Positions 19,626-30,756 of a stretch of 64,000 nucleotides of DNA are shown here, one piece after another. The translations under genes and the position numbers were made by a program. The notes under the pieces were generated by a model. The model was not told where the DNA came from. It was given only the letters and a program-made list of their open reading frames with translations, and ran no database searches. Origin of the DNA: Falciphora oryzae (Eukaryota > Ascomycota > Sordariomycetes > Magnaporthales > Magnaporthaceae); NCBI GenBank assembly GCA_000733355.1, contig JNVV01000006.1:751803-815802 (forward strand), read 5' to 3'. Each line of letters begins with the position of its first letter. Positions within the stretch are counted from its first letter, which is position 1.

Positions 19626-21347
19626 ATGGGCCGAGGAAAGCGCCAGAGGCAGGCCGTGTCGTCGTCGATGGCACCGCGATGCGCCTCACGCCCACCTCAG
19701 CTCACCGGCGAGGCGGCGCGCAACCTCTTGCGCGGATTCGATGTCGACGGAGACGAGTCTATGGAGTTCTTAGCGTCACTGGTCGCGTCCGGGACGGCGC
19801 CTCCCGCGGACGTCGACGAGCTCTACAGCACCGGCCTGATGGCGGCCGCCGAGGACTGGGATCTGATGCTGGCGTGCGCGGCTGCCATGAACAAGCATCA
19901 GCAGAGGCAGCAGAGGCAGCAGCAGTTACAAGGGCGAAGGCCTTCGTGTGGCATCGGCGACGGCCAGCTACTGCAGGGAAACAACAACATACACCTTTTT
20001 GCGTGCCTGGACAAGCTTCTCGGGCGAGACCAGAGCCATCAACAAGAGAGCTCGCCAGCTGCTAAGGAGCGAACGAAAAAGGGCCGGGCGCCAAAAGAGT
20101 CACGGAAAAACAGGGGCAAACGTCCGGTAAAGTCGCCCTTCTGGACCGATGAACCGCAGCAACCCACGGCCGAACCGCCGCCTAAAAGGGCCAAGGTCGG
20201 GATTAAGGAAGAGTACGGCACAACTGCTGTCACCATCAGCAGCAGTGCCGGTGATACTACAACAGCCACGCCACCGCCAGAGACTGCAGCAACAAGCAGC
20301 CTCCCGCAATGCGCAGCAGCCTCGCCACCGAAGCCGCCGCCGTCGCCTGCTCCCGGAGCCAAGAAGCGGGGAGCAACATCTCGACATTTCGGCGGCAGTC
20401 CACCGTCGTCGGCAGCAGCACGGTCGATGGGCCAGCAGAGCGTGCTGCTCCAGGGAGAGTCGCCCCGGAAGCGAGGCACCTCGCGCCCGCCGGGGGCGCC
20501 GGCGGTCTCGGGACTTCCATTCCCGCCGCTCACGGCACCCCGGTTTGGCCTTATACAGGAGGAGCTCGCGCACGACCCGTTCCGGCTCCTTGTGGCGGTC
20601 CGGCTGCTGATCAAGACGGCCGGCCGGGCGGCCATCCCGGTCTTCAGGCGGCTGGCGGAGCGATACCCGACCGCCGCCGACGTCGCGGCCGCCGACCCGG
20701 ATGAGCTGCTGGGCATGATTCGGCACCTCGGTTTGGGGTCCGTCAGGTGCGAGGCCATCATGCGATACGCGCGCGTCTGGGTGTCTGATCCGCCCTCGAG
20801 GGAGGTCAGGTACGGCGTCAAGAACTACCCGCGGCACGGAGATGGGAAGGACGTGAAGCTGGGTGAGAGATTCGGGCCGGAGGAGGAGGAGGAGGAGGAG
20901 GAGGAGGAGGAGGGGGAGGACAAGGATGGCCACGATGGGGCCACACGCTCGGACACTATCGGCACAAGCAACTGCGGGGCGGGCTCGGCGTGGGAGATTG
21001 GACACATCACGCAAGGCCCGTACGCGCTCGATTCGTGGCGCATCTTCTGTCGCGACGGGCTGCTGGGGCGGACGGGAGTGAGAGACGACGATGGGCAGGG
21101 CAGGAAGAAGAAGGGGGGTAGCACGGACAAACGGAGAAGGGGAGGGGAGTTCCAACCTGAGTGGATGCGCGTGCTGCCGGCGGACAAGGAGCTGCGCGCC
21201 TATCTGCGGTGGATGTGGATGCGCGAGGGCTGGGACTGGGACCCCGAGACGGGCGAGCGCGAGGTGCTCACCGAGGAGCTGAGGAGGGCCGTGGACGAAG
21301 GGCGGGTCGGGTACGACGACCACGGGCGGCTTCGTATTGTCTCATGA
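19626..21347 (+). CDS. MBD4-like HhH-GPD DNA glycosylase
   Basis: A single exon encodes 573 residues. The C-terminal half resembles the MBD4 glycosylase domain: FGLIQEELAHDPFRLLVAVRLL near 306, a helix-hairpin-helix region (LGMIRHLGLGSVRCEAIMRYA), and YALDSWRIFC near 466, where Asp469 aligns with the catalytic Asp. The ending ELRAYLRWMWMREGWDWD matches the closing helix. MBD4 enzymes remove thymine or uracil mispaired with guanine after cytosine deamination, so a nuclear base-excision repair role is inferred. A poorly conserved insertion of about 60 residues, including some 11 consecutive glutamates, separates the HhH and catalytic segments. The N-terminal 300 residues are disordered and basic; I see no methyl-CpG-binding domain. 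Confidence 0.85.
   Translation: MGRGKRQRQAVSSSMAPRCASRPPQLTGEAARNLLRGFDVDGDESMEFLASLVASGTAPPADVDELYSTGLMAAAEDWDLMLACAAAMNKHQQRQQRQQQLQGRRPSCGIGDGQLLQGNNNIHLFACLDKLLGRDQSHQQESSPAAKERTKKGRAPKESRKNRGKRPVKSPFWTDEPQQPTAEPPPKRAKVGIKEEYGTTAVTISSSAGDTTTATPPPETAATSSLPQCAAASPPKPPPSPAPGAKKRGATSRHFGGSPPSSAAARSMGQQSVLLQGESPRKRGTSRPPGAPAVSGLPFPPLTAPRFGLIQEELAHDPFRLLVAVRLLIKTAGRAAIPVFRRLAERYPTAADVAAADPDELLGMIRHLGLGSVRCEAIMRYARVWVSDPPSREVRYGVKNYPRHGDGKDVKLGERFGPEEEEEEEEEEEGEDKDGHDGATRSDTIGTSNCGAGSAWEIGHITQGPYALDSWRIFCRDGLLGRTGVRDDDGQGRKKKGGSTDKRRRGGEFQPEWMRVLPADKELRAYLRWMWMREGWDWDPETGEREVLTEELRRAVDEGRVGYDDHGRLRIVS
20880..20912 (+). repeat. GAG trinucleotide run encoding poly-Glu
   Basis: An uninterrupted (GAG)n run inside the glycosylase gene encodes about 11 glutamates between the helix-hairpin-helix and the catalytic Asp. 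Such runs are prone to length variation. Confidence 0.85.
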
Positions 21348-22072
21348 GCGCTTTTTGGTGTCTCTCGCCTGCTAGTCCCCGGGAGGGGCGTTTCTTTTAG
21401 ACCTAGCCACGAGCCCACAGCCTTTTGCTCCATCGTGTGCGTGGCCGTAGCTCGAGACACTGCTTGCCGCTTTGGGTGGCACTGAATTTGGGCTCGGAGA
21501 CACAGCCCCTTGTTTCCCGCGAGAAGTTTGTGCGAGCAAACCGACTCTTGGCTGTTGATTAGCGTCTTGGACGAATGACAGGGACTCCGGCTCGGTAGCA
21601 GGCCGATGTGATTAAACTCGTGTGTTTCCACTCTATCCCCGTGGACAGGTACCCGTCAATACTTGCCGATACGGGAGAAGGCGCGACCATGGAGTCAAGC
21701 CTCAGCCAAGACACTCGGAATCGATCCAAGCTGAAAACAACATGACAGTAGCACCAACCAGATCCAGCCCGTCTATTGAACCTGTCCGTCTGATATTTCC
21801 GGTGTCGGGGCTGAGGACATGCACTTATCTCACTCTCCGCCACGTCTCGCAAACTTATCACGTTGTCAGCGCTACTCGCACCTCGAGGTCCATTCACTCC
21901 CCATCCCTTCAAGCATCGCTACCAGCATCCAACCTAGATACTCCTGTTTACACTTGAATCATCACACATACCTACCCACCTACCCAGATATCTACGTACC
22001 CAATAATCCAGCAGAAACAGGCAGTATTTCGCCAGACATCATTCCATACCCCCACGGCAAGGCAAACCAAGC
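21348..22072. other. Intergenic region
   Basis: No gene is supported. The right part (about 21890-22070) is C/A-rich with CTACCCACCTACC words, typical of a promoter and leader for the gene starting at 22073. Confidence 0.5.
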
Positions 22073-22865
22073 ATGCGCCTTCACTCATCATCCGAGTCCA
22101 TCACCGCGCTGCTGGCCGCCACCATCGCCAGCCTGCTCGTCCGCCGCTGCCGCACCCAGGGCATCAGCGGAAACTGCACCCTGGCGGGCGCCATCTTCGC
22201 CCAGGACAAGTTCCTCGGCGCGTACTGCACCAACGATAAGGAGATACACGGCTACGACTGGACCTGGTATGCCTTTTGTTTGTTGATGTCCCTCCTTCTT
22301 CCTTCCTGAGACTCCAACAACAATCTAGCAAGGTCTGCCCAAGGCGACGACAGCACTAATGATTGTCGGGACGACAAGGATCGATCTTGACTGGTGCATT
22401 AGAAACGACCAGGGAGTCCTCAAGTTCACTGATGAGTACGACATTCCTCCCGCTCTCGGCACCCTTAGATCTCTGCTTTTCTCAGGAGCCGCTTGCTAAC
22501 CGGCACAAACAAGTGGCCGCTTCTCTGGCTCCTGCTCGCGATGCGAGCTCGACCTCAAGTCATCCCGTGGGTCTTTTAGCTGCCGGTGCGTCGACGGCTC
22601 AGGCAAGCTCCACGAAAGGAGTACTGTCTATCTAGGTGAGATTTCCTGCGTCTGCCGGACGACTAAATGATATCTGATACCGCACCTACAATCCTCTTTT
22701 TAAGCCTTCAAACACAACACTAACACCTTTTTTTTTTCTTCTTTTTGTTTTCTTTCAATCGTCAAAGACTCGCAGCTATGGAACAGGAACGGAACCATGG
22801 GCTGCTACGATCACATCGGCAATAAAACCAGGGCAGGACCCCAGTGCAAAAGCTGTACACGATAG
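22073..22865 (+). CDS. Cyanovirin-N homology (CVNH) domain protein
   Basis: Four exons (22073-22266, 22379-22435, 22514-22635, 22768-22865) encode 156 residues. After a probable signal segment of about 30 residues, the sequence shows two CVNH-type repeats: SIDL-like IDLDWCIRNDQGVLKF, then GRFSGSCSRCELDL, FSCRCVDGSG and STVYLDSQLWNRNGTMGCY. CVNH proteins are small carbohydrate-binding lectins in filamentous ascomycetes and ferns. An extracellular or cell-wall glycan-binding role is inferred. Splice sites are GTATGC/CAAG, GTACGA/CAAG and GTGAGA/CAAAG, with a CTAAT branch point in intron 1. Each intron lies in a surface-loop position of the fold. The signal peptide is untypical (LLVRRCRTQG after the hydrophobic stretch), so the exact secretion status is uncertain. 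Confidence 0.8.
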
Positions 22866-23126
22866 TAAGCCCTCGGTGCTCTCTAGCTATGGGCTTTCTA
22901 CTGTGGGTGTACAGGGCGCGTTGGCAAAAGCCACTTGAGACTTGCAATTGGTTGGGTGGCACCTCTGGTTTATATCGGCCTGTCTTGTCTTGTCTTTCCC
23001 GGTCAGCCAGTATGCTTCGCTTTTCCCTTTCGCCCTCTTTTTGAGCCAGCTCAAAATGACAGCTCATGTTTCACGAGGTAGGACGTGACAGTCCGTGGAC
23101 TGAATCCATGTCCATATCTCGCCTAC

Positions 23127-26055
23127 CTAACCAATAAACTCCGTGGTAATTAATGCGCCCCAAGGTAGCCCCGTTTCCCATGACTTTTCCATCAATTCCC
23201 GAGCTCTCCGAACCTAAGGGATTGAGAACACGCTCTCGAGTTAGCCGCAACCGCACAAGCCAACTCAATATGACGATGACTCGAGAGAAAGGGCGGGTTT
23301 GGCGGGAAGTTTTGTCAACCGTAGCCGTTGGTATTTGCCCACATACCTGTACCATTCCCGTGTTCTCAACCATTCGCAATCTCTCCTGGATCAAACTGCG
23401 CTGCGACGTGTCTGGCGTGAGGCATCCTGCAGTGAACATGGGGAACACCATACAGGCCTCGGCGGTGCCCCCCCGCCTTATCTCGGCCAGACACTCGACG
23501 ATATTTGCCACGCCAGCTTGGACATCTGGGTGTGACACTGGCTTACCCAACACGCGCTGGTGGAGGTGTACCGACCCGGCCCAGTGGTACGCTCTGTTGC
23601 AGGCCGCCAGCTCCACGCCGTTCCAGCAGTTGGCATCCTCGGTCCCCTTGATGTGCGGACATGGCCGTGGTGGCAGCTCGATGCTCCGCGCCAGGTCGTG
23701 CTCCAGCGTCTCTGCCCTCTCCAAGACAACAGGCCCCGGTGTCCATTCCTGCGATCCTCGGCCCTTGTCCTTCTCCTGGCCTTCGATTGCGAGGCGGCGG
23801 GCACTTGCACAGCGCCTCGCAAGCTCCGCAATTTTGGCCAGTATGTAGACGCACGACGTCGAGAAGCCCATGATACAGTCGATCTCGTCGTCGTCCTCGG
23901 GCGCGTAGACTTTGTAGTCAAGGATCCAGGCACTTGACACATCGCGCTCGCCGCCACCACTGAGACTGCCCAGGACGTCGAGGTAAGCGAACCAGCTCCA
24001 GAGGAAGTTGCAGATCTGGATCTCCTCGTGCTCTGCCGATGACCCGCCGCTGGCCAACGCCACCGACCGACTCCAGCGTAGTCCGCCTGGTCGCGCCGAT
24101 ATAAGTTCACGCGCCAGCGAGAGGTGTCGTTGCCAGGAGATCGAGTAGCCGAAAGCGGTCGGCGAGATAATCTCGAGCGATGCTAGCATAATGGCGGTTG
24201 CCACATTGGTGTTGGAGATGCTCTGGTTGGGATCACTCAGAGCGGCACGCAGGGCTGGGAAGATGTCCTGCACCCATAGTGCAATGCGCGTCACCGGCTC
24301 GGGCTGCTGAAGGAGCTTGGCCCGGTGAGATGCTATCAAGAAAACAGTGTAAGCTCGCTTCGTTCAGCCCTGGTTTGGCTGGGCCGACGAGACCTACCAG
24401 AATAGGCTAGCATGAGGCTGAGTAGGTGGTCGTTCCTAACAGCTAGCTGTGGCAGTATTGTCCTAAAGGGATTCGATTGAGGCCCGTCGAAAGGCACAAG
24501 AACTATGAGATAGGGGAAACTGTAAGCTCAGCCGCGGTGCACTGGTTCAAAGGCAATGGGCGGTTAAAGCATAGCGGGTGCCTTCCTTACCCTTGGCTGT
24601 GTGGTTAAGGAAGTGATGCTATTGACAGTTAGTATTGTGAAATTGCGAAGAGAAACTGGGCAAGAGATTGTCATACGAAATACTGCAATCGTGAACGAGT
24701 TAGCTATCTAGACATAGCAAAGGTGTGGTTGAAGTCGGCACCATGGCAAGGGGGCGCCATGTGGGGGGGAAAAGAGCAAGGGTGGAGTAATCACCAGTAA
24801 GTTCATGGGGTTGTTGAGCAACCTGGAAGTTGTAAACAAAACAGTTAGCGTATTTCAACAACTTTCCTCCCAGCTTGCTCCAGGTACTCATTGGAAGCCA
24901 AGAGATGCGAGAAACGGCGGCCAACGCTTACTTTGACGGGAGAGGCTCGAACTTTCGCGGAATCCGGACGATGACAGGGGTTTCGTAGTAGGAACCCCCG
25001 AGCTCACGACGCACGCTCAGCCCATGAACTCCAGATGCGCAATCGTCGCCATCGCCATGATCGTGGAGTAAGCTGCTGATGTCGCTCATGTCGTAGGGGA
25101 GCGATCCGGCGGAGACAGGATCGATGTCCGAGATGGCGTTGACATCGTCGTTCTTTCCGACATCCAGATCCACAAAGCCCCTATCAATGCCGTAACACGT
25201 GCACGAGTCGTCGGAGCCGGCCTGGATGGCAAACAGCAGCTTGGCGCCCGGCGGGCGAAAGACAGCCATGGGTACGTGCATCGGGTTCACGAGCCCCGGA
25301 GGGCCCGTGAGAAGAGAGTTGACCGACAGGCGGCGGACTTCCCCCGCCGGGCCGGAGTGTAGGATCCCAGTGGGGGGCGACAGTGGCGCGGCAGCATCGG
25401 TTGGCGACGTTGCTGGTTGGCCCGGAGAGGCGCCGGGAGCCCCGGGGACAAGAGGAGGATGTGGCAGCGACGGCGACGACTTGGTGCTGATAAAGTTATC
25501 GGCCGTCGACGTCGAGGATATCGTAGTAGCGGACTGCGGAGATAGCATATCCGGGTTGTGACGGGAGCGCTTGCGGGGACGGCCCGGCTCGGGGCTGGCG
25601 GGTTCGGCGTCGCGGCCAGGCGCAGCCCAAGAGGCGCGGCCCGGCGGACCCGAAGCCGAGGCGGCTAACTCCGTGTCAAACACAAAGGGAACACTTTGGC
25701 TCGTGGCGCTCTGGCCCGAGGTGCTCTGGCCGGAGGCCTCACTCAAAACGTCGCTCTCGAACCGAAAGGCCTGCTTCCCCGACTGCGTTGTCCTACGGCC
25801 CTCCCAGTTGAGTCGGATGCTGTAATCGCACTCGACGAGGCGTTTTTGGCAACTGGCCGAGAGGAAGCGCAGGAAAGAGAATGAATCAGTCCAATGCTGC
25901 AGGCCGCAACAGCGAAAAATAAAATCACCAAGCACCTACTTTGAACAGGCGGGCCGCTCTTGAGTGCAGGCAATGCGGCGCTGTTTACAGCCCCAGCAAC
26001 CGTTACGGCTCCGGCGCTTCGGCTCCGGAGCGCCGGGCTTGCGCGGGCGCGGCAT
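23127..26055 (-). CDS. Zn(II)2Cys6 transcription factor with fungal-specific domain
   Basis: Eight exons (26055-25940, 25852-24932, 24822-24795, 24682-24677, 24618-24591, 24502-24398, 24332-23347, 23213-23127) encode 758 residues. The zinc cluster has perfect spacing CX2CX6CX6CX2CX6C, with cysteines at 20, 23, 30, 37, 40 and 47; intron 1 cuts between the fourth and fifth. A Pro/Ser-rich disordered region follows to about 330. The regulatory domain begins at NPMNLL-YF-HHFLNHTAK and continues with ILPQLAVRNDHLLSLMLAYSASHRAKLL and the closing VRRARELMEKSWETGLPW. Exons 3, 4 and 5 are 28, 6 and 28 nt; the 6-nt exon (TATTTC, encoding Tyr-Phe) has a GCAG acceptor and a GTATGA donor. It should bind DNA as a dimer at CGG half-sites. 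The target genes are unknown. Confidence 0.88.
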
Positions 26056-27028
26056 GGCGGGCGCTCGAGGACCGCGGGCGGCGGCGTTGGGTGTTTGGCC
26101 GGCAGAAGCGGGGCGAGGGTAGCATCAAAACTCGCAGACGGTGGTTGGCCAAGTCGCCGGCTCTCCGACTGGGCTCGACTGCCGTGCCGTGCAGACCCCA
26201 CTGGGCAGACGCTCAGCGTGACGTCGGGCAGTATGTATGCAGCTGCTTGGTAGGTATGTATATGTATGTATCCGTGTGTGCGCAGAGCCGGTGGACGCCT
26301 GCGGCTGGTTTCCGCGTCTACTTGACGGGGCCGACCAGGGGTGGTGGTGTTTCTGAAGGAGGTGGTGCTGGTGCTGCGCTGCGGGCTGAGGCTGAGCCAG
26401 CTGCGGGCGGCTGCATTCTCCCGCCTACCATCGAAGTCGTGAATTCAATGCCTCGGACGCGAGAAGGGTTTGCTATTGGCTTGAAAAGAGACAAAGAGCG
26501 AACAGAAATGGCGAAACACAGGCGAAAAAATAAAATAAAAATAAAAATAAAAAAATTGAGGGAGAAAGAAAGCAGGGGGGAAAAAGAGAAGAAAGGGATT
26601 GGCCGTTATCACAATTCATGTTTGCTTTGCGCAGCCATTGATGTTGGGTCCCCTCAAAGGAAGGAAGGCCCTGGCTCCACGATTGGCGGCCACCCCCGCC
26701 TTGGATGCCGGAGCAAGCCGGTCAGCTGCACCTAGTGGCTGGGTCCAGGCTCTCTCGGCCTCCAGGTACCTCATCCGGGTACCTTCCAGCTGTGGGGTCA
26801 ACAAAAGACGCTGGGATGTGCCGTCGAGATAAGCGAGCAACTAATCCGTCACGCTCCATTACACCTCCTCCCGGAGCCCTCCGGGCCTCGGCAAGGCTCC
26901 AATTGACCGCGCGCGGCTATTGCGGGTTAGAGGAGGTCATCCATCTGCACACGCGAACTGGTCAAGGAACAATAGGGTATCTGGTTTGGTCCATTTCCTA
27001 TCGCGGAATCTGTCGCGAGAACCCGGAA
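26056..27028 (-). promoter_or_regulatory. Upstream region of the Zn2Cys6 regulator
   Basis: No gene is seen between the regulator's ATG and the 3' end of the cyclophilin gene. Features include a TATGTATGTA microsatellite at about 26248-26272, an AT-rich AAAATAAAAATAAAA tract at 26522-26560, and a CAGGTACCT element at 26763-26771 that recurs in other promoters of this window. Confidence 0.45.
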
Positions 27029-29068
27029 CTACTGAATCTCAATGTTCAGTATCTTGATCTCCTCCTCTGGCACTTCCTTGTACGTCCGCACGTTCTCGAT
27101 CCTGTGGATCACGTCGAACCCCTGAGTAGCCCTGCCAAATATGGTATGCTTGCCGTCCAGCCACGACTATTGATCCAGGAGTCCAGCGTTAGTTAGCAGC
27201 CCAGAGAAAGCAGATGAAAGGGGCAGGTAAAGACATAGACTTACAGTCTTCACTGTCGTGATAAAGAACTGGCTGCCGTTCGTGCACGGTCCGGCATTTG
27301 CCATGCTGACCGTGTAGGGCCTGTCGTGCTTCAGTGTGCTGAACTCGTCCTCGAACCCTCTGCCCCAGATGCTCTCGCCTCCTGTGCCATCCCCAAGCGG
27401 GTCGCCGCACTGGATCATGAACTTGCGAATTACACGGTGGAAAATGGTGTTGTTATAGTAGCCGCGCTTCGAGTGCGTCACAAAATTCTCCACAGCCTTG
27501 GGCGCCGCGTCGGGGAACAGCCGGATGTGGATGTCGCCGTACGTCGTGTGGATCACAGCCGACGACCCTGTCTCGGCCTTCTTCTCCTGCGGCTTCTTGG
27601 CCCCGCCCAACACCGTTGGCTTCTCGTTCTGCACATCTCGCGTCGACTTGGAGATTTCCTCGTCGTTGGTGAACATGTAGAACCGGCCCTTGCCCGCCCC
27701 TGTGGCCACCAGGATGGGGTCCCTGACTTCAGACTCTTGCAACAGCGGATTGCTCGACGCCGCCATCTCCACAGTCGTGACCCCCTTCTTCTGCGGCTGG
27801 CCCTGGTAGATGGCCAGGTTGAGGGCTCGGAAGTTCTCCTCCTTTCCGTAGACCTTGACCACTTGGTTCGTGTACGTGTTGAGGACTTTCACGCCCAAAA
27901 TCGACCCGTACATAATAAAGTGGCCTGACTCGTCGAATATGACTTTGATCTTCTCCGCCAGCGCCGGAGCGTCGAGTTCGCGCTCTTGCACCAAACGCCG
28001 CCGGAATTCGGCTTCGTCGAGCTTCTGCAGCGCCGTGCCGGCTTGCTGCATCTCCTCGGCCGTCTGGATGGATTCGTCGTAGGTTCGGTGTAGCTTCGCT
28101 GTCGCAAAGTCAAAGATGCGGATTTTGCGATCTGGGGTCGAGTAGGTCGCGAGCCGCTGCCCCGAAGGCGATACCGTGAGCGACGTCGGGGCCGACTTCG
28201 CCTTTTTGAATTCAAAGAGGTTTGTGGCGCTCTTGTACTCAAAGACATTGTCCGGCTTCTCGTAGCGGCCGTGTGGCCTCCAGTATTCCACCATGCCGCC
28301 CTCGTCCGCCGACACGACGCAGTCATAGGCGTCGTTGAAGGCCATGAGAGTCACCACACTCCGGTGTAGGCCCTTGATGGTGTGCAATGGCTCGCTCTTC
28401 TCCCCCCTCCCGTCCAGTACGTGTATAAGCGGCTTCTCGGCCTCGGACACGGCGAGGAGCGGTAGCGAGGCGCCCTTCTTATGGACCCAGCACGCGCACC
28501 TCGGGACGAACTCGAGCGGGATCATGGCGAGCAGATCAAAGGTGACGACGTCGAAGATTTTGAGAGACTTGTCGGCGCCGGCGGTGGCGAAGCTGCGGCC
28601 GTCGGCGCTCACCGAGACGGATCGGATGTCCCCTTGGTGGGCCTTGAACTCCTTGACGAACTCGATGCCCTGTGCGACCTTCTTCCAGAACTTGACGACG
28701 CCGTCGACGGAGGCCGTGATCAGGAACTCGGTCAGCGGGGTCCAGAGCACGAAGGAGAGCTGCTCCTTGTGCATGAGCGACTTGGAATAGCGCGCCGACG
28801 TGGGGAGGGCCGAGGTGTACAGCTTTTCGTACGGCAGCACGCGGCGCTTCTTCTTGGGCGCTTGCGACGGCAGCTGCGGGCCCATGTCACTGTCGGAGGA
28901 GCTGTCTGCAGAATGTTAGTCAAGCCAGGTGTCTCCGTCTCTCCCCGCGCCACTAGGGGCGCTGTGCTGTGCTGCTGGGCCGGACTTACCATCTTCGTCT
29001 TGGGCAGAGAAGTCAGCATGGCTTCTCTTGCCGGACTTGGCGTCGTTCTCTGGAGCGTTCGTGGACAT
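27029..29068 (-). CDS. WD40-repeat cyclophilin, PPWD1/Cyp15 type
   Basis: Three exons (29068-28990, 28905-27245, 27166-27029) encode 625 residues. An acidic/basic N terminus (with [14 protein letters not shown]) precedes about four WD40 repeats at roughly 60-330 (VKFWKK, LKIFDV, KIRIFDF). The cyclophilin domain spans about 474-625. Its active-site residues are present: FHRVI (Arg), FMIQCGDP (Phe, Gln), MANAGP, SQFFIT (Phe), the Trp of SWLDGKH and the His of GKHTIFG. It should catalyse prolyl cis-trans isomerisation; the human orthologue PPWD1 is found in spliceosomal C complexes, so a nuclear splicing role is inferred. Introns of 84 and 78 bp have GTAAGT donors. The last intron interrupts the cyclophilin fold just before SWLDGKH. 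A frame reading through it ends at once. Confidence 0.93.
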
Positions 29069-29977
29069 GTTCGGACGCCGGCTCGCGCCGCCTAAGCAGC
29101 CAGACGAGAGATCTCGGGGAGACAAAGCGCGGCCTCTGACTTGCCGAGAAACCCAGGCTCTCAGGTTCTAACGCAATGGAGCCAGTCCGGTGTGGGCGCG
29201 ATATCGGATCTGGGATGATGCTTTTCGTCTCGGAGGAATTTCTGCGATGGCAGCAAGAGGCAAAGCTGGAGCTCATTGAGATGATTGGCGCGACGCGTTC
29301 CCAAGCGGGAACTAAATGAGTGGGGTTCCACATCCATGTCAGGCGTGTGCAGGGCAGCCCGCGGAGGCTTCGTGCAGTGTCACAAACTCTGAGGCAGTGA
29401 GCCTGCCAATTTGTAGCGAAGCAGGAGAGAAAATGGACAGCGCCCATTTCTGAGCTGAGCTCCATGGGACGGAGCAACCATCAGATACAGTCAGGTGTAT
29501 GGATATTGTCCACGCCCATGGCACTCTTGGACCCAGGTCGGCACTGCCTGAATTCGTGCCTCCAGTCAGCGAGCCAACAGTTGGAACTCGCTGCTGGCAT
29601 CGGTGGAGAATCAATGGACCCAACTCGCACGGCAGGGCCGCCCTGTGGGTTTGTTCATCGGCTCGATGACGTTCATGTTCTGGTCAATCCGAGAGAAGTT
29701 GCAGCCAGGTGTTATCGAGAATCCTGGACAGCATGGCGCTAGGTTGAGCGACGCATCTCGGCCCGCTCGGATGCTTCGCAAGGCCCCGATATCCGTTCTA
29801 TCAGACAAGCAAAGCCCCCGTCATCTTCATTTTCCACTTTGCATCTGAAGCAGCCTGCACCCCGTCTCGCCAATGCCCCCCACGAGAAACCAAAATATCC
29901 TCGTCTGGGTTCCCATATTTCACACCCTCTCTGACAGTACTGGCACATCAGTCAGTTGCAAATATTCAGCCTCAACC
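29069..29977. promoter_or_regulatory. Divergent promoter region
   Basis: About 0.9 kb separates the PPWD1-type gene (minus) from the FAR-17a-like gene (plus). No coding region is recognised. The two genes may share regulatory sequence. Confidence 0.45.
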
Positions 29978-30756
29978 ATGACTGAACAACACCGCCTGCA
30001 GCGGTTCACGTCGCCGTCCCGTGGCTTGTCCCTCTCGTTGCACATCCTCGGGCTTGCCTCCTTCTTCCAGTCCTTCCGCCTCCTGTCCGCTTTCCCGACG
30101 CCCGTGAACCAGGCATATGGCGGGAGTTTCCAGTTCCTGACCATCATCGGCCTGGCGACGGCGACCCTGGCCTTCATCTTCGGCCTCTTGGCCGACTTGA
30201 CGCTCAGCCCGACCCTGTTCGCCGCCAAGAACTTTGTTGCAATATGTTCAAATCCACTCGAGGCCCTCGTCAGCATCCTCTACTGGTCCATTTTCTTCTA
30301 CGACAAAACCCTGCTGTATCCCGCGGAATTCCAACTTCCTTTCCAGGCAGACTTTGGCTACCACGCGATGCCGGCCATCATGCTCACGGCGGATCTCCTG
30401 CTGTTCAGCCCTCCGTGGACCATCAAAGCGAATGGCGCCATGAGTCTCAGCCTGGTTCTTGCCTTCCTTTACTGGGGCTGGATCGAGCACTGCTTTAGCA
30501 AAAACGGATGGGTATGTCAAGTCGAGGGTGAGGTCATGTTATAATGCTTTTTCGGTACTGACACTCTAGGATCGACGTTGAAAAGTACCCTTACCCAATC
30601 CTCGATATTCTCACCACGCCCCAGCGTGCCGTGTTTTTCGCATTTTGTGCCAGTCTCGAGGCTGGCAGCACCATGGCCCTGAAGTGGCTCTATGGGAAGT
30701 TGAATGGGGTCGAAGAGTCCAAACGGGAGGCCCTCAAGCCTGCCAAGTTGAGCTAG
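29978..30756 (+). CDS. FAR-17a/AIG1-like integral membrane protein
   Basis: Two exons (29978-30511, 30586-30756) encode 234 residues. Around six hydrophobic segments can be drawn, including GLSLSLHILGLASFFQSF, FLTIIGLATATLAFIFGLLADL, LEALVSILYWSIFFYD, AMPAIMLTADLLLF and LSLVLAFLYWGWIEHCF. The WIEHCF...NGWYPYPILDIL ending is characteristic of the AIG1/FAR-17a family, whose animal members hydrolyse fatty acid esters of hydroxy fatty acids at the endoplasmic reticulum. A similar lipid-related function is inferred. I placed the intron acceptor at AAAAG before TACCCT because this keeps frame and gives the family YPYP motif. The nearer CTCTAG would shift the frame. An upstream in-frame ATG exists at 29873, but its 35 residues are not family-like. 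Confidence 0.82.

Noticed and set aside
20100..21323. 407-codon minus-strand frame over the MBD4-like gene
   Set aside because: An antisense shadow in GC-rich coding DNA. No family features are present, whereas the plus strand has the glycosylase motifs.
24619..24794. A single intron in place of two introns around the 6-nt exon of the regulator
   Set aside because: It keeps frame but drops the Tyr-Phe expected from the family, while the 6-nt exon has good acceptor and donor sequences.
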